Assembly: GCA_016190505.1 (NCBI GenBank)
Contig: JACPQM010000025.1
Span: 1-44,955, forward strand
Direction: 5' to 3'
DNA: 44,955 bases
Origin: Chloroflexota bacterium
GTDB taxonomy: Bacteria > Chloroflexota > Dehalococcoidia > JACPQK01
Under the pieces are notes generated by a model. The model saw only the letters and a list, made by a program, of their open reading frames with translations. It was not told the origin of the DNA and searched no databases. Shown piece by piece: positions 1 through 8,343 of this stretch (its first letter is position 1; every line of letters starts with the position of its first letter). A program made the translations under genes and the position numbers.

Positions 1-22
1 CAACCTGTGTGCGCATCAGAAG

Positions 23-65
23 GTTGCTTCGTCGTCCTTCGCCGGAAGGACTCCTCGCAATGACG
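23..65. repeat. dispersed intergenic repeat, TTGCTTCG...CGCAATGACG type
   Basis: The element begins with GTTGCTTCGTCG and ends with CTCGCAATGACG. Related copies occur in both orientations at 44831-44864 and 44886-44913, so this is a family of small dispersed repeats. Similar sequences are common between genes in many bacterial genomes; no function is assigned. Confidence 0.6.
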
Positions 66-112
66 AAATATGGCTTCGTAGCTCTGCTCCTTTCAACGAA
101 ACGTGCCATCTC

Positions 113-152
113 GGTTCATGGCTCTACATTGGGTCCCGACGCCTCGGGACCT
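113..152. repeat. left arm of a 40-bp exact inverted repeat
   Basis: These 40 bases are the exact reverse complement of 44771-44810. The arm contains its own hairpin: stem GGTCCCGA (132-139), loop CGCC, stem TCGGGACC (144-151). It is probably a dispersed palindromic element that happens to occur twice here. Confidence 0.8.
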
Positions 153-325
153 ATGATACTTTCAATGACGGTCAAGAGGTGTCTACTGCATGTCATGCTG
201 GGGCACAGGGCTCCGATGTATCGGGGCGTCACAGTGCTCGCAACTGCAGTTTGGGGGTCCTTGCCAATTTACATAAGCCCCCACCTTCTGGCCCGCCGGG
301 CGCCGGTGGTAGAATGCGGGCAGCC

Positions 326-3300
326 ATGTTCACCCACCTTCACGTCCACACGGAGTACAGCCTGCTCGATGGCCTGTGCCGCAGCCAGACGGTGGCGCAG
401 CGGGCCAGAGACCTGGGAATGGACAGCCTGGCCGTCACCGACCACGGCGCCCTCTACGGCCTCATCGAGTTCTACTTCGCCGCCAAAGAGGCGGGCATCA
501 AGCCCATTCTGGGCTGCGAAGTGTACGTCGCCCAGGGCAGCCGCCACTCCCGCGACCAGGGGGACAAGACCTATTATCACCTCGTCCTGTTGGCCAAAGA
601 CAGCCAGGGCTACCGCAACCTGATCCAGCTCTCCACGGCCGCCCACATGGAGGGTTTCTACTACAAGCCACGGGTGGACAAAGAGCTCCTCTCCAAGCAC
701 AGCCAGGGGCTGGTGGCGCTCACCGGTTGCCTCCAGGGCGAGGTGCCCCGGCTGCTGTCCCAGGGCCGGCACGACGAGGCCCGCCAGACCGCGAAGTGGT
801 ACAAAGACGTCTTCGACGACTTCTACCTCGAAGTGCAGGACCACAACATACCCGAGCTGCACCAGGTCAATCCCCAGATGACAGAGCTAGGGCGGGAAAT
901 GGGGCTGCCCCTGGTGCTTACCAACGACGTGCATTATGTCAACCAGCAGGATTCCCGCCTCCACGACCTGCTGCTGTGTATCCAGACCAACACCAACATC
1001 AAGGATGCGAAGCGCCACAGGATGTCCGACGACTCCTTCTACCTGAAGAGCGAGGCAGAGATGGCCCGCCTCTTCCCGGAGCTGCCCGAGGCCATGGCCA
1101 ACACCCAGCGCATCGCCGACGCTTGCTCCCTACAACTGGAGTTCGGGCGAACGCTTATGCCCGAGGCCCACATGCCCCCGGGACTCAGCGCCGACGATTA
1201 CCTGGCGCAGCTTGCCCGCGAGGGCCTCCGCCGGCACTACCCCGAGGTCAGCGAAGAAATGGAAAGGCGCCTGGCCTACGAGCTGGATGTCATCCAGCAG
1301 ACGAAGTTCGCCAACTACTTCCTGGTCGTGCGGGAGATTTCCGCCTTTGTACATGAGCGGGACATCCTGTTCAACGTCCGGGGGAGCGCTGCCGCCAGTC
1401 TCGTGTTGTATTGCCTGGGCGTAACCCTGGTAGACCCCATTTCCAACCGGCTGGTCTTCGAGCGCTTCCTGAACGTCGAACGACACGAGATGCCCGATAT
1501 TGACATGGACTTCCAGGATGACCGGCGGGGGGAGGTTATCGCCTGGGCGTCGCAGCGCTACGGGCCGGAGCAGGTTGCCCAGATAATCACCTTCGGCACC
1601 CTGGGCGCCCGGGCCGCCATCCGCGACGTGGGCCGGGCGCAAGGGCTTCCCTATGGCGAGGTGGACCGGGTGGCCCGCCTCATCCCCTTCGGCGCCAGGA
1701 ACCTGTCGGAGGCGCTGGAGGCTGTCCCCGAGCTGATGTCCCTCTACACCCAGGACAACATCCTGCGCCAGCTCATAGATGACTCCCGCGCCCTGGAGGG
1801 CATCACGCGCCACGCCAGCACCCACGCCGCCGGCGTGGTGATCTCCCGGGAGCCTCTGACCAGCGTCATCCCCCTTCAGCGGGCCAGCAAAGACGATGCC
1901 ACAGCCATCGCCATGACCCAGTACCCCATGGACCCCATCGCCAAGATCGGCCTGCTGAAGATGGACTTCCTGGGCCTGATCAACCTGACCCTGCTGCGCA
2001 AGGTCCAGGAGCTGGTATCCCGCCACCGCGACATTACCCTGGAGCTGGACAGGATCCCTCTGGACGACCCGGCCACCTTTGAGCTGCTGTCGTCGGGAGA
2101 GACCACAGGAGTGTTCCAGCTCGAAGGCGTGGGCATGCGCCGCTACATCAAACAGCTCAAGCCGTCGTCCTTCAGCGACGTAGCGGCCATGATCGCCCTC
2201 TACCGTCCGGGTCCCATGCAGCACCTGCCCGAGTTCATAGATTCAAAGCACGGCAGACGGGAGGTGACCTACCCGCACCCGGCCCTGGAACAGATACTCC
2301 AAGAGACCTACGGCATCATCGTCTACCAGGACCAGGTGTTGCTCATCGCCCAGACCTTCGCCGGATACACCCTGGGCCAGGCGGACATCGTGCGCAAGGC
2401 CATGGGCAAGAAGGTCCCCGAGATAATGAGACAGGAGCGGGAGCGGTTCCTGGCCGGTGCACAAGCCAAGGGCTTCTCAGCGGAGCTCGCCACCAGGGTC
2501 TTCGACCTGATTGAGCCATTCGCCGGCTACGCCTTCAACAAGGCCCACAGCGTCAGCTATGCTGTCATCGCCTGCTGGACGGCCTACCTCAAGGCGCGCT
2601 ACCCGGGCGAGTACATGACCGCCCTGCTGTCCCTGTACGCCGAGCGTGAGGAGAAGGTCGCCTCCGCCGTGGCCGAGTGCCACCGCCTTAGCATTGACGT
2701 GCTGCTCCCGGACATCAATAGTAGCCAGGTCGCTTTCTCCCTGATCGGAGATGCGAGCAACGGCAACGCTATCCGCTTCGGCCTGGCCAACGTCAAGAAC
2801 GTGAGCGAGCAGGCGGTGGCCCCCATCGTGCAGGCACGGGAGAAGGGCGGGCCATTCAAGTCCATCGAGGACCTCTGCCGCCGGGCCGACCTGGGCAGCC
2901 TCAAGCGGCCCGCCCTGGAGAGCCTGATTAAAGCGGGCGCCTTCGATTGCCTGGGGCACAGGGCTGGCCTGCTGGCGTCGGCGGAGCGCATCCTGTCCCT
3001 GGCCCAGCAGGAGCAGCGCCGCCGCGAGACGGGTCAGACCACCATGTTCGACCTTTTCGGCGACACCGTCCCCGTGCCTCTGCCGGCGCTGGAGATCGTG
3101 GCCCAGGACTCTTCCCCCGCCGAGGCCAGACAGTGGGAGAGGGACCTTCTGGGGGTGCCCCTGTCCCACAGCCCGCTGGCAGACCTGGCCCACCGCGCCG
3201 GGAACGACATCACACTAATCTGGGGCGACATCAGCGAGGACATGGAGGGCCAACCAGTGGTGCTGGCCGGTGAGGTAAGCTCCGCCCAGGAGCGCTTCAC

Positions 3301-3937
3301 CAACCGCGACCACCGGGCTTTCCTTACCGCCACGCTGGTGGACCTGGCCCAGAAGGAGATCGAGGTAACCGCCTGGCCCGAGGTCTACGAAAGGACCCGC
3401 GAGCTGTGGCAGCAGGGCGCGCCCCTGCTGGTCTGGGGCAAGGTCAAGAAGCGCCAGGAGCGCCTGCAGGTGGTGTGCGACAACGTCAAGTCCTACCCCC
3501 TGGCGGAAGGGGACGGCCAAGACGGAGGGTCTGAGCCGGAACGAGACACAGCCCCGGCCTTCAGGCCGGGTACTGAACAACCCACATCGGCGGGTAGACA
3601 ACCCACTCCACCTACCGAGCAACCTAGCATCCAGCCGGCGCCGCAGGACATAGCCCCGGCCTTCAGGCCGGGTGCCGAACAGCCCTCACCAGCGCCACAC
3701 CCCCGGCGGCTCACCATCCGCCTGACTGAGACGAGCGACCCTGATGGCGACATCCTGCGGGTGAGGGACCTGTTTGCTCTGCTGCGAAGCTACCCGGGTG
3801 ACACGGCCACCCGTCTTACCATCCGCAGAGACGGCAACGAAACAGCCCTCCAAGGACCATCTGTGACGTACTGCCCTGATCTGGATGCGGCATTGACCCG
3901 GTTGCTGGGGCAAGACGCGTTCTCCATGGCAGGGTAG
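326..3937 (+). CDS. dnaE: DNA polymerase III subunit alpha (DnaE1 type)
   Basis: Replicative polymerase catalytic subunit, about 1,203 residues, cytoplasmic. The protein opens with the PHP-domain signature HLHVHTEYSLLDG. The polymerase core is shown by the glycine/serine loop NVRGSAAASLVLYCLG, the acidic motif PDIDMDFQDD that supplies catalytic aspartates, and HASTHAAGVVIS. A C-terminal OB-fold (around VVLAGEVSSAQ) is followed by a low-complexity proline/glutamine linker and a short folded tail. The linker contains two in-frame copies of a palindromic repeat, each coding APAFRPG. I chose ATG 326 because the conserved PHP motif starts right after it; ATG 314 would add four residues. Neither start has a strong ribosome binding site. 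The frame stays open upstream to 179, but that part is repeat sequence. Confidence 0.95.
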   Translation: MFTHLHVHTEYSLLDGLCRSQTVAQRARDLGMDSLAVTDHGALYGLIEFYFAAKEAGIKPILGCEVYVAQGSRHSRDQGDKTYYHLVLLAKDSQGYRNLIQLSTAAHMEGFYYKPRVDKELLSKHSQGLVALTGCLQGEVPRLLSQGRHDEARQTAKWYKDVFDDFYLEVQDHNIPELHQVNPQMTELGREMGLPLVLTNDVHYVNQQDSRLHDLLLCIQTNTNIKDAKRHRMSDDSFYLKSEAEMARLFPELPEAMANTQRIADACSLQLEFGRTLMPEAHMPPGLSADDYLAQLAREGLRRHYPEVSEEMERRLAYELDVIQQTKFANYFLVVREISAFVHERDILFNVRGSAAASLVLYCLGVTLVDPISNRLVFERFLNVERHEMPDIDMDFQDDRRGEVIAWASQRYGPEQVAQIITFGTLGARAAIRDVGRAQGLPYGEVDRVARLIPFGARNLSEALEAVPELMSLYTQDNILRQLIDDSRALEGITRHASTHAAGVVISREPLTSVIPLQRASKDDATAIAMTQYPMDPIAKIGLLKMDFLGLINLTLLRKVQELVSRHRDITLELDRIPLDDPATFELLSSGETTGVFQLEGVGMRRYIKQLKPSSFSDVAAMIALYRPGPMQHLPEFIDSKHGRREVTYPHPALEQILQETYGIIVYQDQVLLIAQTFAGYTLGQADIVRKAMGKKVPEIMRQERERFLAGAQAKGFSAELATRVFDLIEPFAGYAFNKAHSVSYAVIACWTAYLKARYPGEYMTALLSLYAEREEKVASAVAECHRLSIDVLLPDINSSQVAFSLIGDASNGNAIRFGLANVKNVSEQAVAPIVQAREKGGPFKSIEDLCRRADLGSLKRPALESLIKAGAFDCLGHRAGLLASAERILSLAQQEQRRRETGQTTMFDLFGDTVPVPLPALEIVAQDSSPAEARQWERDLLGVPLSHSPLADLAHRAGNDITLIWGDISEDMEGQPVVLAGEVSSAQERFTNRDHRAFLTATLVDLAQKEIEVTAWPEVYERTRELWQQGAPLLVWGKVKKRQERLQVVCDNVKSYPLAEGDGQDGGSEPERDTAPAFRPGTEQPTSAGRQPTPPTEQPSIQPAPQDIAPAFRPGAEQPSPAPHPRRLTIRLTETSDPDGDILRVRDLFALLRSYPGDTATRLTIRRDGNETALQGPSVTYCPDLDAALTRLLGQDAFSMAG
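3551..3672. repeat. two palindromic repeats inside the dnaE linker
   Basis: Copies of CCCGGCCT-TC-AGGCCGGG occur at 3553-3570 and 3655-3672, each within a longer shared stretch that codes APAFRPG in frame. A close relative (CCCCGCCC-TTCA-GGGCGGGG) sits between csm3 and csm4 at 22443-22462. They appear to be mobile palindromes tolerated in a disordered linker. Confidence 0.75.
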
Positions 3938-3985
3938 GAGCGGTTCGCGGACCGATCTTGCGGGCCTAGGTTGCCCTGTGCAATC

Positions 3986-4057
3986 GTAGGGGCGAAGCAT
4001 CGGGCAGACATCGGGACTGGGTGCTGAGGCCTGCCTCGCCCGATGCTTCGCCCCTAC
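3986..4057. repeat. long hairpin with GTAGGGGCG-type ends
   Basis: Two 20-bp arms (3986-4005 and 4038-4057) are perfect reverse complements, separated by 32 bases. The ends read GTAGGGGCG and CGCCCCTAC, which places the element in the REP-like family seen elsewhere in the window. It lies after the dnaE stop and may also work as a transcript 3'-end hairpin, though no T-run follows. Confidence 0.75.
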
Positions 4058-4181
4058 ATTACCCCGATTGGGCCCGGCAAGGGGGCTGGTGTTCCCGACC
4101 ACGGGTACATTATTATACCTAGGAACGGCACCTGCTGAATAACAGGCAGACAGCCGCCAAGTGTGGCATGTGGAGGTGCGT

Positions 4182-4415
4182 GTGCAAGCTATTATCCTGA
4201 TAGACGTCCCCGCCAAGCAGTCCGGGCCGGTGGTGACCTGGCTGCGGGGCCTGCCCGGGGTAGCGGAGGCCTGGGCTATCTACGGGGAGCACGATATCGT
4301 GACCCGCGTCCAGGTCGCCGACGACAAGGCCCTGGATAGACTGGTCATGGAAGACATTCAGAAGCATCCCCAGGTCCGGGCCACCCGGACATACCTGGTC
4401 ATCGAGTCCCTGTGA
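4182..4415 (+). CDS. stand-alone Lrp/AsnC ligand-binding (RAM) domain protein
   Basis: Small protein of 77 residues that consists only of the RAM alpha-beta fold: AIILIDVP opens the first strand, and GVAEAWAIYGEHDI followed by an A/V/D-rich strand resembles the ligand-binding half of Lrp/AsnC regulators. There is no helix-turn-helix, so it cannot bind DNA alone in the usual way. It may pair with a full regulator or sense an amino acid. GTG 4182 is chosen because GGAGG at 4172-4176 lies five bases upstream; a GTG at 4161 is also open. It ends two bases before proS, so the two are probably co-transcribed. Confidence 0.8.
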   Translation: MQAIILIDVPAKQSGPVVTWLRGLPGVAEAWAIYGEHDIVTRVQVADDKALDRLVMEDIQKHPQVRATRTYLVIESL

Positions 4416-4416
4416 C

Positions 4417-6144
4417 ATGCGCGTCTCGCGGTTGCTAGGCCGCACCCTCCGCCAGGAACCCGGGGAGGCGGAGACCCCCAGCCACCGCCTGATGCTCAAG
4501 GCCGGCCTGGTCCAGCAGGTGGCAGCCGGCGTCTACAGCTATCTGCCCCTGGCCTGGCGGTCCCTGCGCAAAATCGAGCAGATCATCCGCGAGGAGATGG
4601 ACGCCGCTGGCGGCCAGGAAGTCATGATGCCGGTGCTACAACCGATCGAGATGTGGGAGGAGACGGACCGGCGGCGCGCCTTCGGCCCCATCCTGTTCAC
4701 GGTCACGGACCGCAAGGACCACGTGCTGTGTCTGGGGCCCACCCATGAGGAGGTGGTCACCCACCTGGTGCGACGCCACGTCCAGAGCTACCGGGACCTG
4801 CCCCTACGCATCTACCAGATCCAGAACAAGTTCCGGGACGAGCCCCGCCCCCGGGGCGGTCTGATGCGCGCCCGCGAGTTTGCCATGAAGGACCTCTACA
4901 GCTTCGACGCCGACGAGGCCGGCCTCGAGGACAGCTACCAGGCGATGATGGCCGCCTACTACCGCATATTCCAGCGTTGCGGACTACAGGCCATCGCCGT
5001 AGAGGCAGATAGCGGAGCCATCGGCGGCAAGGAGTCCCACGAGTACATGGTGGTGGCCGAGAGCGGGGAGAATGACGTCATCTTCTGTGGCAGTTGCGAC
5101 TATGCCGCCAACGTGGAGCGCGCCCAGAGCGTCAAGCCGCCCTTGCCCGTGGAGACTCCGCTGCCCCTGGAGCCAGTGTCCACGCCCGGCATGAAAACCA
5201 TTAGCGAGGTAGCGGGCTTCCTGGGCATACCCCGCAGCCGGACGCTCAAGGCGGTCTTCTACATGGCCGACGGCAACCTGGTCTTCGTGGTCATACGGGG
5301 CGATCTGGAGGTCAACGAGGTCAAGCTCAAGAACGCCCTGCACTGCTTCGACCTGCGCCTGGCCACCGACCCGGAGGTAGCGGCCGCCGGCCTGGTGGCT
5401 GGCTTCGCCTCCCCCATCGGCCTCAAAGGGGTGCGAGTCATCGCCGACGACTCCATCCAGTTGGGGAGCAACTTCGTGGTGGGAGCTAACCGGCCCGATA
5501 CCCACCTGCGTAACGCCAACTACCCCCGCGACTTCTCCGTGGACCAGATTCTGGACATAGCCATTGCCCAACCTGGACACCCCTGCCCGCGCTGCGGCGG
5601 CGACTTGCGGGGGACCCGGGGCATCGAGGTGGGGCACGTTTTCAAGCTGGGCACTTTCTTCAGCGAACGCCTTGGCGCCCTGTTCCTGGACCGGGAGGGG
5701 ACGCAGCGGCCTGTTATCATGGGCTGCTACGGCATTGGCGTGGGCCGGCTGCTGGCCTCGGCCATTGAGGCTCAGCACGACGACAAGGGTATCATCTGGC
5801 CGGTGAGCATCGCCCCCTACCACATCTACCTGTGCCCGCTGAACCTGGACCAGCCTCCGGTGCGCGAGGCCGCCGAGTCCCTTTACCAGGAGCTCACCAC
5901 CAACGGGGCGGAGGTCCTCTACGACGACCGTTCCGAATCTCCAGGGGTCAAGTTCAACGACGCCGACCTGCTGGGCATGCCACTGCGCCTTACCGTCAGC
6001 CCCCGCACCCTGCGCCAGGGGGTGGTGGAGGTACAGTCCCGCCGGGACGGCCAGCGCGACTACCTCCCGCGCGAGAACATCGCCCAGCAGCTCCAGGCCC
6101 GCCTGCGGGCCCTATCTTCGGGACCGGGGACCAGCCAACCGTAG
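4417..6144 (+). CDS. proS: prolyl-tRNA synthetase, bacterial type with editing domain
   Basis: Class II synthetase that attaches proline to tRNA-Pro; 575 residues, the usual bacterial length. Visible parts are the substrate loop GPTHEE (107-112), motif 2 FRDEPRPRGG (139-148), a YbaK-like INS editing domain at about 225-385, motif 3 GCYGIGVGRLLASA (436-449) and a C-terminal anticodon-binding domain. ATG 4417 follows the stop of the RAM-domain gene by one base, which suggests translational coupling. The TAG stop lies within a REP-like palindrome (6141-6168), so the natural C-terminus may have been trimmed or replaced when that element arrived. Confidence 0.96.
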   Translation: MRVSRLLGRTLRQEPGEAETPSHRLMLKAGLVQQVAAGVYSYLPLAWRSLRKIEQIIREEMDAAGGQEVMMPVLQPIEMWEETDRRRAFGPILFTVTDRKDHVLCLGPTHEEVVTHLVRRHVQSYRDLPLRIYQIQNKFRDEPRPRGGLMRAREFAMKDLYSFDADEAGLEDSYQAMMAAYYRIFQRCGLQAIAVEADSGAIGGKESHEYMVVAESGENDVIFCGSCDYAANVERAQSVKPPLPVETPLPLEPVSTPGMKTISEVAGFLGIPRSRTLKAVFYMADGNLVFVVIRGDLEVNEVKLKNALHCFDLRLATDPEVAAAGLVAGFASPIGLKGVRVIADDSIQLGSNFVVGANRPDTHLRNANYPRDFSVDQILDIAIAQPGHPCPRCGGDLRGTRGIEVGHVFKLGTFFSERLGALFLDREGTQRPVIMGCYGIGVGRLLASAIEAQHDDKGIIWPVSIAPYHIYLCPLNLDQPPVREAAESLYQELTTNGAEVLYDDRSESPGVKFNDADLLGMPLRLTVSPRTLRQGVVEVQSRRDGQRDYLPRENIAQQLQARLRALSSGPGTSQP

Positions 6145-6168
6145 GGGCGACCGGTCGGTCGCCCCTAC
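6141..6168. repeat. REP-like palindrome at the end of proS
   Basis: Perfect 12-bp arms GTAGGGGCGACC (6141-6152) and GGTCGCCCCTAC (6157-6168) with a four-base loop. The proS stop codon (6142-6144) is formed by the first bases of the element. It belongs to the same GTAGGGGCG...CGCCCCTAC family as the copies around the transposase gene at 25.3 kb. Confidence 0.85.
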
Positions 6169-6187
6169 GGAGGGTCGTGCGCCTCGA

Positions 6188-6217
6188 CTGACGCCCCACG
6201 GACCGTTGGCGTATAAT
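6188..6217 (+). promoter_or_regulatory. sigma70-type promoter for the MFS gene
   Basis: -35 CTGACG (6188-6193), 18-bp spacer and a perfect -10 TATAAT (6212-6217). Transcription would begin around 6224, next to the GTG at 6226, so the mRNA could be leaderless or nearly so. Confidence 0.65.
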
Positions 6218-6225
6218 GGTGAACC

Positions 6226-7539
6226 GTGCCGGGTATGGACCAGGCGGGTAAATCCGTCAGAAAGTACAAGCTCCATTACGCTTGGGTTGTCCTGCTGGCT
6301 GCGGGGGTCCTCAACATAGTCAGCCGGGCCGACTCGGCCTCCTTCGGCGTTTTCATAGACCCCCTGGTCCAACTCCATGGCTGGACCAGGGGGCAGGTCT
6401 CCCTGGCCTACTCCCTGGCCTTCGTAGCGGGCCTGCCTGCCGTGATGGCGGCGGGCTGGCTGGGAGACCGCTACGGGGAGCAGCGCCTCATGCTGGTGGC
6501 CACGGGAGTTATCGCCGTGGGCACCGTGCTCATGGGCACCATCGGCCAGCTCTGGCAGCTTTACGTCTTCTACAGCCTGTTCGTGGGATCTCTGGGTCAC
6601 GCTGCTTTTACGGTGCTACTGCCGGTAACCATAACCCGGTGGTTCCATAGCTGGCTGGGCCTTGCCACGGGCCTCTACTGGGCTTCGTTGGGCCTGGGGC
6701 CGGTGATCTTCGCCCCCTTGTTCCGCTGGCTCATCGAGACCCAGGGCTGGCGCTGGACCTTCTTCACCATGGGCGTCATACTGGGCGGCATTCTGCTCCT
6801 GTTCTCCCTGCTCATCCGGGGCCGCCCTGAGGAGAAAGGGCTGGCCGCCTACGGCGCTGCGGAAGCGAGCCCCAGGGCACAGCCGGCGCGTGCCGCCGCG
6901 GCGGGCCCGCGACAGGGCCTGCGGTCGGTGGCAGCCATGCCGACAGTGTGGTACCTGACGGCCTGCCACCACCTGGGCTGCGTAGGGCACGCCGTTATCC
7001 TGGCCCACGTAGTGTCCATGGCCACCTTCCAAGGGGTCTCCGGCGTTACCGCGGCGGGCATCCTGAGCACTATCTCGGGCACTTCCATAGCCAGCCGGTT
7101 CATCTTCTCGATGCTCACCGAACGGCTGGGGGGACGGCGGCTGCTGACCATCGCCCTGGTCTGCCAGAGCGCGCCCATCCTGCTGCTCCTCCGTGCCCAC
7201 GACGCCTGGGCGTTCTACACCTTCGCCGTGGTCTTTGGCCTGGGCTACGGTGGCGAGATGGTGGGCTTCCCCATCATAAACCGGCAGATGTTCGGCGCCC
7301 GTGCGCCCCTGGGCTCCATCTACTCCTTCGAGATGGTCGGGGCTAGCCTGGGCATGGGGCTGGGCGGGTTCCTGGGTGGCTGGCTGTTCGACCTCAGCGG
7401 GGCGTACCAGTGGTCCATCGTGCTGGCGGCGGCGGTCGGTTTCGTAGCCCTGCCGGCGGCCCTGGCCCTGCCCCACCATCGCCACCCCGCGCTAGCTCCG
7501 GCGGCAGCCCCCTCGGGCGGCGCAGGCCCGGGCGCCTAG
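6226..7539 (+). CDS. MFS family permease
   Basis: Integral membrane transporter of 437 residues with about twelve hydrophobic segments in two halves separated by a charged, alanine-rich loop near residues 195-225. The motif GWLGDRYGEQR between the second and third segments matches the MFS signature. The overall look resembles monocarboxylate or oxalate/formate-type MFS members, but the substrate cannot be told. The start is GTG 6226, or ATG 6235 three codons later. No Shine-Dalgarno sequence is visible and the promoter -10 ends only nine bases upstream. It converges on the glycosyltransferase gene across a perfect hairpin. Confidence 0.88.
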   Translation: MPGMDQAGKSVRKYKLHYAWVVLLAAGVLNIVSRADSASFGVFIDPLVQLHGWTRGQVSLAYSLAFVAGLPAVMAAGWLGDRYGEQRLMLVATGVIAVGTVLMGTIGQLWQLYVFYSLFVGSLGHAAFTVLLPVTITRWFHSWLGLATGLYWASLGLGPVIFAPLFRWLIETQGWRWTFFTMGVILGGILLLFSLLIRGRPEEKGLAAYGAAEASPRAQPARAAAAGPRQGLRSVAAMPTVWYLTACHHLGCVGHAVILAHVVSMATFQGVSGVTAAGILSTISGTSIASRFIFSMLTERLGGRRLLTIALVCQSAPILLLLRAHDAWAFYTFAVVFGLGYGGEMVGFPIINRQMFGARAPLGSIYSFEMVGASLGMGLGGFLGGWLFDLSGAYQWSIVLAAAVGFVALPAALALPHHRHPALAPAAAPSGGAGPGA

Positions 7540-7543
7540 CGTT

Positions 7544-7588
7544 GACCCCCCTGTTGTCCCCCTTGTTAAGGGGGACAACAGGGGGGTC
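7544..7588. terminator. perfect 21-bp hairpin between convergent genes
   Basis: Arms 7544-7564 and 7568-7588 are exact reverse complements with a three-base loop. The hairpin sits between the MFS stop and the glycosyltransferase stop on the other strand, so it could end transcription from both sides. It lacks a T-run, and the CCCCCTT/AAGGGGG core recurs at 18708-18746, so it may be a dispersed repeat used as a terminator. Confidence 0.6.
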
Positions 7589-8343
7589 TAGTACCGGGCG
7601 CGGATCTGCCACACCCGCCACAAGGCTTCGCCCACCACGCTCAACGACATCTTGGAGTGGCCCGCCCGCCGCTCGGCGAACAGGATGGGGAGTTCCACCA
7701 CCCGGAACCCCTGGCGGTGGCACGCGTAGGCCATCTCCACCTGGAAACTGAAGCCCTGGCTGCGCACTCTGTCCAGGTCCAGGGAGGTCAGCACCTCCCG
7801 GCGAAAGGCCTTGAACCCTGAGGTAACATCGGACACCGGCAGCCCCAGCGCCCAGCGCGCGTAAAGGTTGCCGGAGCGGCTCAGCAGCCGCCGGTGCCAC
7901 GCCCATCCCGGCTCTGCCCCACCCCCCTGGACGTAGCGCGAGCCCACCGCCACATCGTTGCGCACCAGGGCATCCAGCAACTGGGGGACCATAGCTGGGG
8001 GATGGGACAGGTCGGAGTCCATCTCCACAATAGCCGTGGCCCCGGCACCCAGCGCCAGGCGAAAGCCGCAGAGATAGGCGCTGGCCAGCCCCATCTTGGC
8101 TGGGCGGTGGTGTACCCACACCTGGTCTGGGTAGCGCCCGGCCAGCCCCTCAGCCACTCGACCGGTGCCGTCGGGGGAGTTATCGTCTATCACCAGCATG
8201 CGCAGACCGGGCACCGCCAGGCGGCGTAGCGCCTCCACCACCACCGGCAAGGTAGCACCCTCGTTGTAGGTGGGCAACACCACCACCGGGCCCCCACGCG
8301 TCGGGGCGCCCGCCGTCAGGCCGCTAGTGTCTGTGGGACACAT
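7588..8343 (-). CDS. polyprenol monophosphomannose synthase-like GT2 glycosyltransferase
   Basis: Family 2 glycosyltransferase of 251 residues, similar to dolichol/polyprenol-phosphate mannose synthases. It would transfer a sugar from a nucleotide donor to a lipid phosphate at the inner membrane face. Motifs seen are PTYNEG (24-29), DDNSPDGT (53-60), the DxD-like DSD (109-111) and the acceptor-side signature SGFKAFRREVL. No long C-terminal GtrA membrane domain is present. The frame is open upstream to 8406, but ATG 8343 has GGAG about ten bases before it and overlaps the end of the preceding efflux gene by 20 bases. The sugar and final glycan are unknown. Confidence 0.85.
   Translation of the reverse strand: MCPTDTSGLTAGAPTRGGPVVVLPTYNEGATLPVVVEALRRLAVPGLRMLVIDDNSPDGTGRVAEGLAGRYPDQVWVHHRPAKMGLASAYLCGFRLALGAGATAIVEMDSDLSHPPAMVPQLLDALVRNDVAVGSRYVQGGGAEPGWAWHRRLLSRSGNLYARWALGLPVSDVTSGFKAFRREVLTSLDLDRVRSQGFSFQVEMAYACHRQGFRVVELPILFAERRAGHSKMSLSVVGEALWRVWQIRARY

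Larger units (their letters stand above)
1..325. other. repeat-bearing region upstream of dnaE
   Basis: No gene is supported here; the open frames that cross it have no recognisable domain. It holds a dispersed TTGCTTCG/CGCAATGACG-type repeat (23-65) and one arm of a 40-bp inverted repeat whose partner lies near the other end of the window. I see no convincing sigma70 promoter for dnaE. Confidence 0.6.
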
